Positions 15,274-23,479 of a stretch of DNA of 63,285 nt are shown piece by piece. Origin of the DNA: a virus; IMG/VR virus record IMGVR_UViG_3300021594_000952, positions 1-63,285 of that record; one strand, 5' to 3'. The notes beneath the pieces are model-generated. The model did not search any database. It saw only the letters and a program-made list of their open reading frames with translations, and had not been told where the DNA came from. A program made the position numbers and the translations under genes. How positions within the stretch are numbered: position 1 is the stretch's first letter; every line of letters starts with the position of its first letter.

Positions 15274-15429
15274 CTAAAATAATTTTAAAAACCCCGGGTC
15301 TATATCTTTTCCCTTTAGTTGTTGTAACTTCTCATCATTTTTCAAGATCTTGTCTGCTAAACGTTCCAAATGTTTGGATTTTTGTTTTTCATAGTCTTTA
15401 ACGATCTTGTTATGTTTTTTGTTTTTCAT
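15274..15429 (-). CDS. 51-aa basic helical protein
   Basis: Opens MKNKKHNKIVKDYEKQKSKH and is almost entirely charged helix. It ends one base before the next gene. A class B motif lies just upstream. Composition suits an RNA or DNA binder; function unknown. Confidence 0.55.
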   Translation of the reverse strand: MKNKKHNKIVKDYEKQKSKHLERLADKILKNDEKLQQLKGKDIDPGFLKLF

Positions 15430-15433
15430 TTCA

Positions 15434-15445
15434 ATGATAAATATT
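15434..15445 (-). promoter_or_regulatory. Class B promoter motif
   Basis: The - strand reads AATATTTATCAT, just after the stop of the upstream gene and 5 nt before the 51-aa gene. Confidence 0.45.
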
Positions 15446-15451
15446 GAAAAT

Positions 15452-16102
15452 CTACTTATAAGATACTAGTGAATATGGATCGTCACTATCATCTTTATCT
15501 TGCAATCCAAGCTCGCGTAACATTTTCATTTGATAGTCATCTAGTTTCATTTTTTCCTCCTCTAATTTCATTGTAACTGAACCATGACCTTCAAGTTTTT
15601 TAATTTCATTTTCAGTAAATACTTGACCATAGAATAGGAAATAGCAATTATAGCAAAGGAGTTGAACATTGTTTAATCCGTAGTGTTTTGTGTTTCCATC
15701 TTTAAAATGCATTATGAGAGGCATCTTATAGTCAGTTACTCGCCTTTCTCTAAAATCACAGTTACTACAGCATTCCTCTATCAAACCAGCTTCAACCATC
15801 CTATATTTTAGTTTTTCAGAGCTCCAATGCGAGGCATCTACTCTACCTTCAACAATATCTAGAATGGCTGGTTCTTTTTTATGGAAATTGGATTGTGTAA
15901 TAAATTTTGGGATGCCTTTACCACTTTGGTTTTTGTGTATCTCAAACAAACTTAAACCCGTTTCCTCATCTGTGTAAAATTTCATCCAAGGTTTCAAATG
16001 CTGGTAGGAACAGTTCAGGTAGCGAGCTGCAGCCTTAACAGATTTTGTTTTTTCCATTGCACTCAAAATCTCAGGTTTGCTTAAGTCTCTTCTTTTAGGC
16101 AT
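15452..16102 (-). CDS. HTH plus HNH-like endonuclease
   Basis: 216 aa. Residues about 20-43 (SVKAAARYLNCSYQHLKPWM) form a helix-turn-helix of the kind found in homing endonucleases. The middle has a zinc pair C-S-N-C near 115 and LCYNC near 150 flanking a MHFKDGN-KHYGLNNVQLL segment that matches a degenerate HNH core (His ... Asn ... second Cys pair). It is probably a free-standing HNH homing-type nuclease or an HNH-derived DNA-binding protein. Its start overlaps the DksA-like gene by one base. The expected second catalytic His appears substituted, so activity is uncertain. Confidence 0.65.
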   Translation of the reverse strand: MPKRRDLSKPEILSAMEKTKSVKAAARYLNCSYQHLKPWMKFYTDEETGLSLFEIHKNQSGKGIPKFITQSNFHKKEPAILDIVEGRVDASHWSSEKLKYRMVEAGLIEECCSNCDFRERRVTDYKMPLIMHFKDGNTKHYGLNNVQLLCYNCYFLFYGQVFTENEIKKLEGHGSVTMKLEEEKMKLDDYQMKMLRELGLQDKDDSDDPYSLVSYK

Positions 16103-16380
16103 TATTCTTCGTCGGGGATATCGTTAATGTTGAGTTTGGATGGTTCTTCATCGTGTTCCTCTATTTTATCAAATCTTGCTTTTTGTTGAGATTTCAAATA
16201 TTTTTCATATTGGTCATCCTCTAAAAACATCACTTCATTACATGTATGGTCTTTTTCTCCTAATGTAACAATAATTCCCTTTTTAGCTCCTGTTGTAGAA
16301 CAATCAACACATGTTCTAGTTCCAGGTAGTGCTTTTAGGCGTAGTGGATTAATCTCATCTTGACAGTGGATACATTTCAT
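16102..16380 (-). CDS. DksA/TraR-type zinc finger protein
   Basis: 92 aa. The N terminus carries C-x2-C ... C-x2-C (CIHC at 3-6 and CVDC at 24-27) with the intervening RLKALPGTRT block, the C-terminal zinc-finger signature of DksA/TraR proteins. The coiled-coil that DksA inserts into RNA polymerase is missing; an acidic tail follows instead. It might bind host RNA polymerase or another protein. A leader like AAAAGTTATG precedes the start. Confidence 0.75.
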   Translation of the reverse strand: MKCIHCQDEINPLRLKALPGTRTCVDCSTTGAKKGIIVTLGEKDHTCNEVMFLEDDQYEKYLKSQQKARFDKIEEHDEEPSKLNINDIPDEE

Positions 16381-16385
16381 AACTT

Positions 16386-16763
16386 TTATTTTAATTTATT
16401 TAGGTAAGTGTATAATTGGTTTGTATTTGTTATAATGGTACCTTTTCCATTTTCATCTATCATATTGTATGCTTTCCCTTCCAATAATTTTCTTTCCCCA
16501 CACCACCATAAAATGATTCCTCCTTTTAAAGGGCCATATGCTTTTACAATTAGGTTTTCTATTAGCTGGAAGTATGGGTCTTCATATCTTATCATATCAA
16601 CTCCCAAATCCAATAGGGCCTGTGAGCGATCATCCAATGTTGTAAGTGTATCAACCATAACCATAAAGAATTTTTTATCGCGTTTGGTAACGGATTTTTT
16701 ATTTTCACTTACACTTACACCTTTCCCAGCAAATTCTTCTAGATTTTTGATATATATGTCCAT
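16386..16763 (-). CDS. Conserved phage protein of unknown function
   Basis: 125 aa from the Met at 16763 (a Met two codons upstream is also possible). The block YEDPYFQLIENLIVKAYGPL followed by a WWCGER-type motif recurs in large phages (recall). Soluble alpha/beta protein. Function unknown. Confidence 0.6.
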   Translation of the reverse strand: MDIYIKNLEEFAGKGVSVSENKKSVTKRDKKFFMVMVDTLTTLDDRSQALLDLGVDMIRYEDPYFQLIENLIVKAYGPLKGGIILWWCGERKLLEGKAYNMIDENGKGTIITNTNQLYTYLNKLK

Positions 16764-16772
16764 AATCATGTT

Positions 16773-16931
16773 TTAGATTTCTTTGATTTCAAATATTTGA
16801 AGGAATTCTTTTTGATCCAATTGTTTAATTTGAGATATTAAATGGATAGCTTCTTGGAGATTGCTTGCTTTTATTTTTCCTTGTGGTTCTCTTTTAGAAT
16901 CAAATTTGCTATAATAAATATAAACTTTCAT
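16773..16931 (-). CDS. 52-aa hypothetical protein
   Basis: Opens MKVYIYYSKFDSKREPQG and continues as a helix (LQEAIHLISQIKQLD). Class A promoter motif and A-rich leader upstream. Function unknown. Confidence 0.55.
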   Translation of the reverse strand: MKVYIYYSKFDSKREPQGKIKASNLQEAIHLISQIKQLDQKEFLQIFEIKEI

Positions 16932-16947
16932 AACTTTTAATTTTCTT

Positions 16948-16958
16948 CAATATACAAA
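16948..16958 (-). promoter_or_regulatory. Class A promoter motif
   Basis: The - strand reads TTTGTATATTG upstream of the 52-aa gene. It marks the boundary with the glycosyltransferase island, whose last gene ends at 16983. Confidence 0.55.
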
Positions 16959-16982
16959 AAATATTTTTAAAAGACAAGTCTT

Positions 16983-17738
16983 TTATATAAATTTTAAATT
17001 TGTTAAAGGATCATGTTTGATATGAGTTCCCCACTTATATTTAGCATACATATGACCGTTTTGCTCTGCTTGTTGTCTTTTTTCCCCATTTGTGGAGGCA
17101 GAGGCAAAATGATAGAAGTGGCAATTCCATGTTCGAATCATTTTAAGTCCACTCAATTGACATTTCAAAAAGAAATCCCAGTCAGCAACCATACCCATCT
17201 GGTAGTTCTCATCCCATCCTCCTACTTTCAAGTAATCTATTTTAGACATAAAGATAGGTAAAGTAGAGCCACATTCCTCCACTTTACCACCAGAGGCGTA
17301 GTGGTATTCAAATAATCTAAATTTTTCCAAGTCAAATGTTTGTGGTTCTGTTCCAAGATCCTCTATGATGAATTGCTTGAACATTGAAGGGTAAGGCTCT
17401 ATTTGATTAGGTGATATTACTGCTCCTTCTTGCCAATCATCCTCTAATGTTGTATCCCAAAAGCGAGGAAACACATTATCGTCATTCACTATTAATATTT
17501 TCTCGTGTTGAGCGTTGTATACACCCAAATTTGTTCCCCTACATAAGCCAACATTTTCCTCTAAATTTAGAATGTCTATATGTTCAGAATATTTTTCAAG
17601 TACTTCTTTGTTTATGTCATAAAAACCATCCACAACAACAATAATTTGGTTTTTGTTCTGTTGACCCTCAATTGCTGAACGTAAACACAAATCTAGCATT
17701 TCTGGTGATTTGTAAGTTGGTATAATTACAGATATCAT
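16983..17738 (-). CDS. Family 2 glycosyltransferase
   Basis: 251 aa. The N terminus MISVIIPTYKSPEMLDLCLRS is the canonical GT2 start, VNDDN near residue 92 is the metal-binding DxD-like motif, and GWDENYQMG near 178 fits the acceptor region. It transfers a sugar from a nucleotide-sugar donor; donor and acceptor unknown. Cytoplasmic, no membrane segment. Last gene of an island (26461 to 16983) with 1-5 nt overlaps, so it is probably made together with the other sugar enzymes. Confidence 0.9.
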   Translation of the reverse strand: MISVIIPTYKSPEMLDLCLRSAIEGQQNKNQIIVVVDGFYDINKEVLEKYSEHIDILNLEENVGLCRGTNLGVYNAQHEKILIVNDDNVFPRFWDTTLEDDWQEGAVISPNQIEPYPSMFKQFIIEDLGTEPQTFDLEKFRLFEYHYASGGKVEECGSTLPIFMSKIDYLKVGGWDENYQMGMVADWDFFLKCQLSGLKMIRTWNCHFYHFASASTNGEKRQQAEQNGHMYAKYKWGTHIKHDPLTNLKFI

Positions 17739-18427
17739 ATTTTACCCCAGTTTATGGTTGGTGAAAGCATATTCCCTTCTACGTGTGTTGAATATCCAGG
17801 AACACAAGATATTAAGTTGGATCCAATGCTCCAAAGGTGAGTAAATTTATCGTGGTCTTTTGTCCATTTTTCAACTAAATCGCAATATTGAACATGGATA
17901 TCAAAATGTTGTTTTAACGTTTTAAATTTACAAGCATATGTGTTTGTGGTTGAGGGTGTTGTACGCCAATGAATTGTAGGGGTTGCTATGATTTTGGATT
18001 GTAGAGATTCATACATTGGGAGATAGTATTTGTCTGGGTGGTCATATAGGGTGTAGTAATCTGCTCCTATATATTCAAATCCTTCAAGTAAAATATCTAC
18101 CCATCCGGGTTTATGTAGGTAATCGTCTTCTAGAAAATATATAATATCTTCATCACTATTGTTTTGCTCTATAACATAGTTTAAAAGGTTTAAGAATGAT
18201 TGAGCATCGTTTCCTCCTTTTACAGATACTTTATTTACGTTTTTACCATTTAGAAAATGTTCTTCAATACTACCATTCCCCGAGTCATGGAATGCTGTAT
18301 ATTCTACTCTGTTATCTAGAGTTGAGATAAGCGAGTCAAATATTTTTTCCCTGTCAAACCAATCGGGGCGTGGTTTGTTGTGTGAGTTTGAGGAGAAATT
18401 ACAGTGACGTTGAAATACTCGTATCAT
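17735..18427 (-). CDS. GT-A type glycosyltransferase-like protein
   Basis: 230 aa. The central FLEDDY-LHKPGW segment (near residue 98) looks like the DxD/EDD metal site of GT-A enzymes, with a following DYYTLYDHPDKYY acceptor-side motif. The family is found in phages and in host polysaccharide clusters. It overlaps both neighbours by 4 nt. Substrate unknown. Confidence 0.7.
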   Translation of the reverse strand: MIRVFQRHCNFSSNSHNKPRPDWFDREKIFDSLISTLDNRVEYTAFHDSGNGSIEEHFLNGKNVNKVSVKGGNDAQSFLNLLNYVIEQNNSDEDIIYFLEDDYLHKPGWVDILLEGFEYIGADYYTLYDHPDKYYLPMYESLQSKIIATPTIHWRTTPSTTNTYACKFKTLKQHFDIHVQYCDLVEKWTKDHDKFTHLWSIGSNLISCVPGYSTHVEGNMLSPTINWGKI

Positions 18428-19278
18428 AAATTAAAATATTTAAAAATTTTTTCAAAGGTTAATTTTACATCAGTTTGTTGTTGAGTTTCTAGATTTTGTA
18501 GGTGATCAATTAATAGATGCCTAGTTGAATTAGCATATTCTAAATCATCCATCCCATAAGCTATCCCATATTTAAAAGCAGGTTGTGTTTGAACGATTGT
18601 TTCCTTTGAAACATCTTTATAAGGTACAATTATACTTTCACACCCACACTGAGCTGCTAAAACATTTAAATAAGTTTCAGTATCATAACTATAAAATCTT
18701 TTACAAGTATTAAATAAATTTATTAAATTTTCATCAGAAGTGTTATATTGGATTTCTATTGAATTTGGGGGGTGAATTGGTTGGAGGGAATTTTTTTCGT
18801 TTGATTTTTTTCTGTAGGTAAAGCAAGCATCTATTTTTCGTTCTAGTCCGTAATCTTTAAAAGTATCTAGTTTAGGATCTATTATATGTAAGTAATTTGG
18901 TTCCCTTAACCCATCATAAAAATGTTCATGGAAATACAACCAATAATCATTTTCACTCCAAGTAACAATATTGTTATCGTATTGTGGAAGGTGGTGGTGG
19001 TTTAAAATATATCTAACTATGTTTTCCCCCCCAAAAGGATTACCAGGTTCAATTTCGGGATATATTACTATATCAGTTTCTGGGTTTATAGAGTCTGCTA
19101 TTTTAGTTGAGTAATTTTCATTTAAAATGAAGTAATCTATAGGACCGTTTAATTTTAAAGTAGGGTATAAACTAGCATCATATCCTAAATTATTCAACAT
19201 ATGACACAGTTTATGAAGTACTATAACCCCACCAATGGAAGGGGAATATGAAGGTGCGGCTATTATTATTTTATTCAT
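18424..19278 (-). CDS. GT-B-like glycosyltransferase
   Basis: 284 aa from the Met at 19278, which follows the upstream stop. N-terminal IIIAAPSYSPSIGGVIVLHKL is a GT-B Rossmann opening with the Gly-Gly donor loop. FYSYDTETYLNVLAAQCG near the C terminus matches the E-x7-type donor-binding region in which a Glu contacts the nucleotide sugar. It is shorter than GT4 enzymes. Probably a sugar transferase; donor unknown. Confidence 0.7.
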   Translation of the reverse strand: MNKIIIAAPSYSPSIGGVIVLHKLCHMLNNLGYDASLYPTLKLNGPIDYFILNENYSTKIADSINPETDIVIYPEIEPGNPFGGENIVRYILNHHHLPQYDNNIVTWSENDYWLYFHEHFYDGLREPNYLHIIDPKLDTFKDYGLERKIDACFTYRKKSNEKNSLQPIHPPNSIEIQYNTSDENLINLFNTCKRFYSYDTETYLNVLAAQCGCESIIVPYKDVSKETIVQTQPAFKYGIAYGMDDLEYANSTRHLLIDHLQNLETQQQTDVKLTFEKIFKYFNL

Positions 19279-19279
19279 T

Positions 19280-19864
19280 TTATTTTTTAGCGGGAGTACC
19301 AACATAAACCCCAGATTCTACAATATCTTTTACTACTCCAGCATTTAAGCCAATAGTAGATAAATTATGTATAGATATTTTTTGTTTAATGGATGCATTA
19401 GTTCCTATATAAACGCAATCATGTATTCTACAGTTACCTGATATTTTAGCTCCAGGAGCTGTAGTGAAATAGTCTCCTATTTCACAATCATGGCCTATAG
19501 TGGTTTGAAGGTTCAGATGTGCATGATCTCCAACAACAATATTTGTTGTTAAAATACACCCAACACATACAATACTACCTTTTCCAATTTGTACATCATT
19601 TCCCAAAATTTGAGCGGATTGATGTATAAAAGTAAAGTATTGAGTTTCTTTAGGTAAACGTTGAACCATATTAAACCTATCTTTAGGGTCACCAATTGCA
19701 ACTAAAGCTTCATGTCTTGTTGGATCAAATTCAGATAGAGGGAATATATGCTCACTATTTTCTTTCCAATACTGGTCATCTATAAAGCATTTCATGATGG
19801 GATTTCCCATATGAGCCTTTATTTCTCTAGCAAACCCACCTGCTCCTATTAATACTTTTTCCAT
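19280..19864 (-). CDS. NeuD/PglD-like sugar O/N-acetyltransferase
   Basis: 194 aa, the usual length for the family. The N-terminal domain starts VLIGAGGFAREI (sugar-nucleotide-binding Rossmann half). The C-terminal part is a left-handed beta helix of hexapeptide repeats (IGKGSIVCVGCILT, then VGDHAHLNLQTTIGHDC). The catalytic His sits in the GHDCEIGD segment. It acetylates an amino or hydroxyl group of a nucleotide sugar from acetyl-CoA. It neighbours a DegT-type aminotransferase, the usual partner in bacillosamine or sialic-type sugar pathways. Confidence 0.85.
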   Translation of the reverse strand: MEKVLIGAGGFAREIKAHMGNPIMKCFIDDQYWKENSEHIFPLSEFDPTRHEALVAIGDPKDRFNMVQRLPKETQYFTFIHQSAQILGNDVQIGKGSIVCVGCILTTNIVVGDHAHLNLQTTIGHDCEIGDYFTTAPGAKISGNCRIHDCVYIGTNASIKQKISIHNLSTIGLNAGVVKDIVESGVYVGTPAKK

Positions 19865-20499
19865 TATCTGTTTGATTTAGTGTAAATTTCAAATTTAGAT
19901 AAGTCTGGGTAGGGAAGCTCAAGGTCTTCATTGTGTTTTGGTTTCCCATTCATATCATAGAATTGGTTCATAAGCAACAATCCACGAGCAGCTAATTCAG
20001 GCATCATGTAAAAATTCCACCCTAACATGTCTAAATTGTCATCGTGGTAAGAACATTCACGTCTACCACTATACCTTGCTCGTTTAAACCAAAGATATGC
20101 TTCGTGACTATCGGTTAAAATAGCTCCACCTTTAGATAGCTTAAAATGTTTGTATGGACCCGTAAATGAAACACACATATGAGTTCCTGGTTTGTACATA
20201 TTTGAAGTGAAAGATAAAGCAGAGTCCCAAACGTTAGTTGGTTCTAATTGGTAGGCACCCTTAATTGTTTTACCTTTAACTTCTCTAAATTTTACTTTAG
20301 CTCCGGCGTGTATGATTTCGCATGGTACTGAAGGATATGTACGGGATGGTATAGTGATTTCTGTCCCATTAACTTTCTCATACATTAATGCTAGAAACAG
20401 AGCATTTGATTGGTTATCCACTGTTACAACATATGGTGCTCCTGTATAGTCAGATAAACGTTTTTCAAATTCATTTGTTATATCATATACATTTTTCAT
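19864..20499 (-). CDS. Short DegT/DnrJ/EryC1/StrS-type aminotransferase
   Basis: 211 aa from the Met at 20499 (ATGA overlap with the upstream stop). The family is normally 350-400 aa. Visible landmarks are DNQSNALFLAL (cofactor-phosphate loop), TIPSRTYPSVPCEI, WDSALSF (the Asp that contacts the PLP ring) and CVSFTGPYKHFKLSKGGAIL (region of the PLP-binding Lys and the Gly-Gly turn). The C-terminal half of the fold is mostly missing, so it is a minimal or truncated enzyme. It may aminate a keto sugar for the adjacent acetyltransferase, or be inactive. Confidence 0.75.
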   Translation of the reverse strand: MKNVYDITNEFEKRLSDYTGAPYVVTVDNQSNALFLALMYEKVNGTEITIPSRTYPSVPCEIIHAGAKVKFREVKGKTIKGAYQLEPTNVWDSALSFTSNMYKPGTHMCVSFTGPYKHFKLSKGGAILTDSHEAYLWFKRARYSGRRECSYHDDNLDMLGWNFYMMPELAARGLLLMNQFYDMNGKPKHNEDLELPYPDLSKFEIYTKSNR

Positions 20500-21287
20500 A
20501 TTTCTATTACTTGTTGGTTTGGGTATTGGAAATGGCATATTCCCTCTACCATTATATTTTTATGACTACAATCTTGTATATTGTATTTTTTTACTATTTG
20601 AAGTAAAGATACATATTTTTCTTGAGGGATCAAATGATATTTTGAAAGATTGTTTCTTTCTACACATTGTTTTAAAAAAGATTCACATGACCATCCTTCA
20701 ATATATTCCCAAATTTTCCCACTATAATTTGAAATATTTTGAATATATTCATATGTTTCATCCATATATGTTTTATCACTAATATAATCGCATTTGGGGA
20801 TGTTTAGAAAATAAAAGTTTCCTTGAGGGTAAAAATCTTCATCAATTATCCTTTTAAAATCAAAATCATATTGTACCATCCCACCATAACCAATCCCATT
20901 CAAATAATAAAAATCAGCTTCCTCTACTTGCTTATCTAAAATAGATTTTTGAATGATTACATCATTTGATACTTTACAAAGCCATTCTTCATTATTCTCT
21001 TTACACCAATCAAAAATTAAATTTTCTAAATCAATATACCCATGGTTATGTCCTCTATTTACTTTAGAATCTAAAATAACACAATTTGGGAAATATTTTT
21101 TCCACATTTGAGTATTTTCTTTTTGAAGGGGAGAACTATAGTTAGTAGATACTATAACTTGCTTAAATTCTTTTAAAACTGGGAGGTTATAAAGGATATA
21201 TTGTTCTAAGAGATCTATATCATCTTGGGATGAAATATATCCCATACCCCCATAAATTGATTTGTTTATTAGTTCTTTTAAAACCAT
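20496..21287 (-). CDS. GT-A-like glycosyltransferase
   Basis: 263 aa. VIVSTNYSSP near the N terminus, NRGHNHGYIDLENLI in the middle and CKVSNDVII near 105 (in place of DxD) suggest a GT-A fold with a degenerate metal site. It lies between a methyltransferase and the aminotransferase and overlaps the latter by 4 nt. Enzyme class is inferred; it may be a divergent or inactive transferase. Confidence 0.55.
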   Translation of the reverse strand: MVLKELINKSIYGGMGYISSQDDIDLLEQYILYNLPVLKEFKQVIVSTNYSSPLQKENTQMWKKYFPNCVILDSKVNRGHNHGYIDLENLIFDWCKENNEEWLCKVSNDVIIQKSILDKQVEEADFYYLNGIGYGGMVQYDFDFKRIIDEDFYPQGNFYFLNIPKCDYISDKTYMDETYEYIQNISNYSGKIWEYIEGWSCESFLKQCVERNNLSKYHLIPQEKYVSLLQIVKKYNIQDCSHKNIMVEGICHFQYPNQQVIEI

Positions 21288-21288
21288 T

Positions 21289-21882
21289 TTATTTCTTTTT
21301 ACCCCAAAACATTAAGTCACAGTGGTTGGTTTCTATTGAAAATTCATATGAATCGAAGATTCCATCAATATCACAAAATTCTCTAATATCTTCTTCTGTT
21401 ACATTTTTATAGTATTCATTATCCCAATCTTCCCTTTCAACGTTTGGCATTGTTTTCCAATTATCTATTAGGTTTCCTTGAGATGTTTTCCCTTTTGCTT
21501 TATCGATAGCATCTTGTGTTGCAGTCCCATGCACAGGTCTTCCAGTTGTAGCGCAAGTCCATATAAAATAACCACCAGATTTTAACATACGAATAGCATT
21601 CATAATACTTTCTTTATAGAATGGATTATGTTCCCAACATTCACATGATATAATAGTGTCAAACGTTCCATCAGGAGCATCATATTCATTTGCGGGACAA
21701 GCAACATCTACCCCAGGTCCTGGGAGCAAATCTAGTCCTATAAAGTCACAGTTATCAAACCATGGTTTTTCATTTCCATTAACATCGAATGAACCAATAT
21801 CCAATACTTTACAATTTTGAAATGAATTTGGAAATTGATTTTTCATCCTATCTAAATAATCTCGTTGTTCTTTATGTGCCAT
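21289..21882 (-). CDS. SAM-dependent methyltransferase
   Basis: 197 aa. Motif I is VLDIGSFDVNG near residue 26, the acidic residue after beta-2 is in FIGLDLLPG, motif IV is FDTIISCECWEH, and motif VI lies in MLKSGGYFIWTC. It is a class I methyltransferase of the methyltransf_11 type. In a sugar island it may methylate a sugar or a small molecule; DNA methylation is less likely without a target-recognition domain. Confidence 0.85.
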   Translation of the reverse strand: MAHKEQRDYLDRMKNQFPNSFQNCKVLDIGSFDVNGNEKPWFDNCDFIGLDLLPGPGVDVACPANEYDAPDGTFDTIISCECWEHNPFYKESIMNAIRMLKSGGYFIWTCATTGRPVHGTATQDAIDKAKGKTSQGNLIDNWKTMPNVEREDWDNEYYKNVTEEDIREFCDIDGIFDSYEFSIETNHCDLMFWGKKK

Positions 21883-21888
21883 AGTTGT

Positions 21889-22466
21889 TTAAATTTCGTT
21901 ATATAACTGGTTTTGTTTTTCTTGTTTCTCTATGGTTTTAGGGTGGTATAGGGCTAGTTCCTCCATTTCTGGCAGGTCTGTTATAGTTTTAAAACCAATT
22001 AAAGTTTCATGTACTTTATTTTCCCACTTGATTTCGGGGGTGTTTTTGTAGATGCGCATTTGCCTATCAGGCCAATTAATCCAACCATTTCCATTTACTC
22101 TCCAACCCCATACTCGAATATGTTCTTCTGTAATACCTTTTACAGTATTAACTCTAGGAACTCTATAAACGTCAATATCTGGGTTTAGCTCTAGTATGCT
22201 AGGTAGATTTTCAACTAGGTATTGGTTGGGGATTTCATCGGCATCAATGTTTACTATATAATCTCCACTACACAGCCTTTATGCCAGGCAAATTCTCCAT
22301 TAATTGAATGGGTCCTTAAAAAGGTTTCCACTTCCGAATCACCATTTGCTTCATCATATAGTATTACAATATTGTCTTGTGAACGTTTGTGTTGAAGCAA
22401 AAAGTGCACTAAACGTTGAATTTCTACAAATTCTCGACATACTGTAATTGCGTATGTTATTTTCAT
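21889..22466 (-). pseudogene. Family 2 glycosyltransferase, broken
   Basis: Frame 1 from 22466 opens MKITYAITVCREFVEIQRLV (GT2 start) and runs through INGEFAWHKG, then stops at 22254. Continuing in another frame to 21889 is the expected remainder, CSGDYIVNIDADEIPNQYL (the DxD site), then VWGWRVNGNGW and a tail ending LYNEI. The residues normally found between HKG and CSGD are absent, so an out-of-frame deletion near 22270-22280 has joined the two parts. A class B-like motif touches the start codon. Either real decay or an assembly error. Confidence 0.75.
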
Positions 22467-22478
22467 ATAAATATTGGG

Positions 22479-22931
22479 TTACTCAGGTAATACTCCAATA
22501 TACGAAAGAGCTTCTATATAATCACGCTCTTCAAAAACTTTCATATTTACCATATCCATCTTGTGAGTTTGGGTTTTACCCATTACTTCTTTTCTTTCTC
22601 CCTCAGGTACCTCAATTGCTTTTACAGCACCCCATCCCCAACTTGAAGCATTTGGACCATATGCAAACACCATACCTTGTTCAGGGATGTTGATTGTGTT
22701 TGGGAGCCATACAAGATTTGTTTCTGAATCTTTCCAAGCTAGTTCCTTGTATAGTTCTGGGATGTCTTGCATTTGGGTTTCATAAAATTCTTCTCCTTCT
22801 TTCATAAAGGTATTTGTCCAAAACCCACAAGACAAGCTCAAATATGTTGCTATTTCAGGGTTAATTTGAGTTTTGTAGCAGAGGTCTCCTCCACTTTTAG
22901 GGCAATTGATTATTTCTTCTGTTGATATCAT
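22479..22931 (-). CDS. Conserved phage protein with degenerate zinc ribbon
   Basis: 150 aa. The N terminus has CPKSGGDLCY and SLSCGFWTNT, a zinc-ribbon pattern in which one Cys of the first knuckle is Ser, then GMVFAYGPNASSWGWGAVKA. The family is common in T4-like marine phages (recall), function unknown. Upstream of the start is a class B-like TTATAATAAG element. Confidence 0.65.
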   Translation of the reverse strand: MISTEEIINCPKSGGDLCYKTQINPEIATYLSLSCGFWTNTFMKEGEEFYETQMQDIPELYKELAWKDSETNLVWLPNTINIPEQGMVFAYGPNASSWGWGAVKAIEVPEGERKEVMGKTQTHKMDMVNMKVFEERDYIEALSYIGVLPE

Positions 22932-22936
22932 GGTGT

Positions 22937-23479
22937 TTATTTTTTTCTTATTATAAATTCATTTGATCTTTTTTCTATATCAAATTGTTCTTTACTTACA
23001 AATTTATCAACTATTTTAGAAAATACTTTCATTCTTAAATTCCCATAACTGTCTTTGGAATATGCTTTAAAATACAATATAGGATATTGATTTTTTTCTA
23101 TAAAAGGTAATATTTCATCTTTGCATATTTTGGAAACAGTATCTAAATAGTTTTTCCCTTTTAATTCTTTCTGCTTAGCAAACCCATCATCCTTTTCAGG
23201 AAAGTAAAAATCTAAGATCCAATAGTGGTTTTCATCGTATCCACCCTCTTTTAAAGTTACAACAAAATAAGGATCATCTTCATGTTTTATTTTAAACATC
23301 ATCTCACCACTATCTCTTACAATTTTTTCATAATCGTAACTTAATTCAGGGTTTAGAAATTCTGTAAGTATAGTATTGGCAAAAAAATAATATTCTTGTA
23401 ATCCTTTATTTTTTAATAGTTTTACATCTTCATGGAATAAGATCTCAATAAGTTTCCATTCGTTAAACTGTTTATCCAT
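22937..23479 (-). CDS. Hypothetical protein
   Basis: 180 aa, alpha/beta, rich in Lys and aromatic residues, no recognised domain. It overlaps the glycosyltransferase gene by 8 nt and so belongs to the island transcript. It contains DPYFVVTLKEGGYDEN and YPILYFKAYSKDSYGNL. Function unknown. Confidence 0.6.
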   Translation of the reverse strand: MDKQFNEWKLIEILFHEDVKLLKNKGLQEYYFFANTILTEFLNPELSYDYEKIVRDSGEMMFKIKHEDDPYFVVTLKEGGYDENHYWILDFYFPEKDDGFAKQKELKGKNYLDTVSKICKDEILPFIEKNQYPILYFKAYSKDSYGNLRMKVFSKIVDKFVSKEQFDIEKRSNEFIIRKK

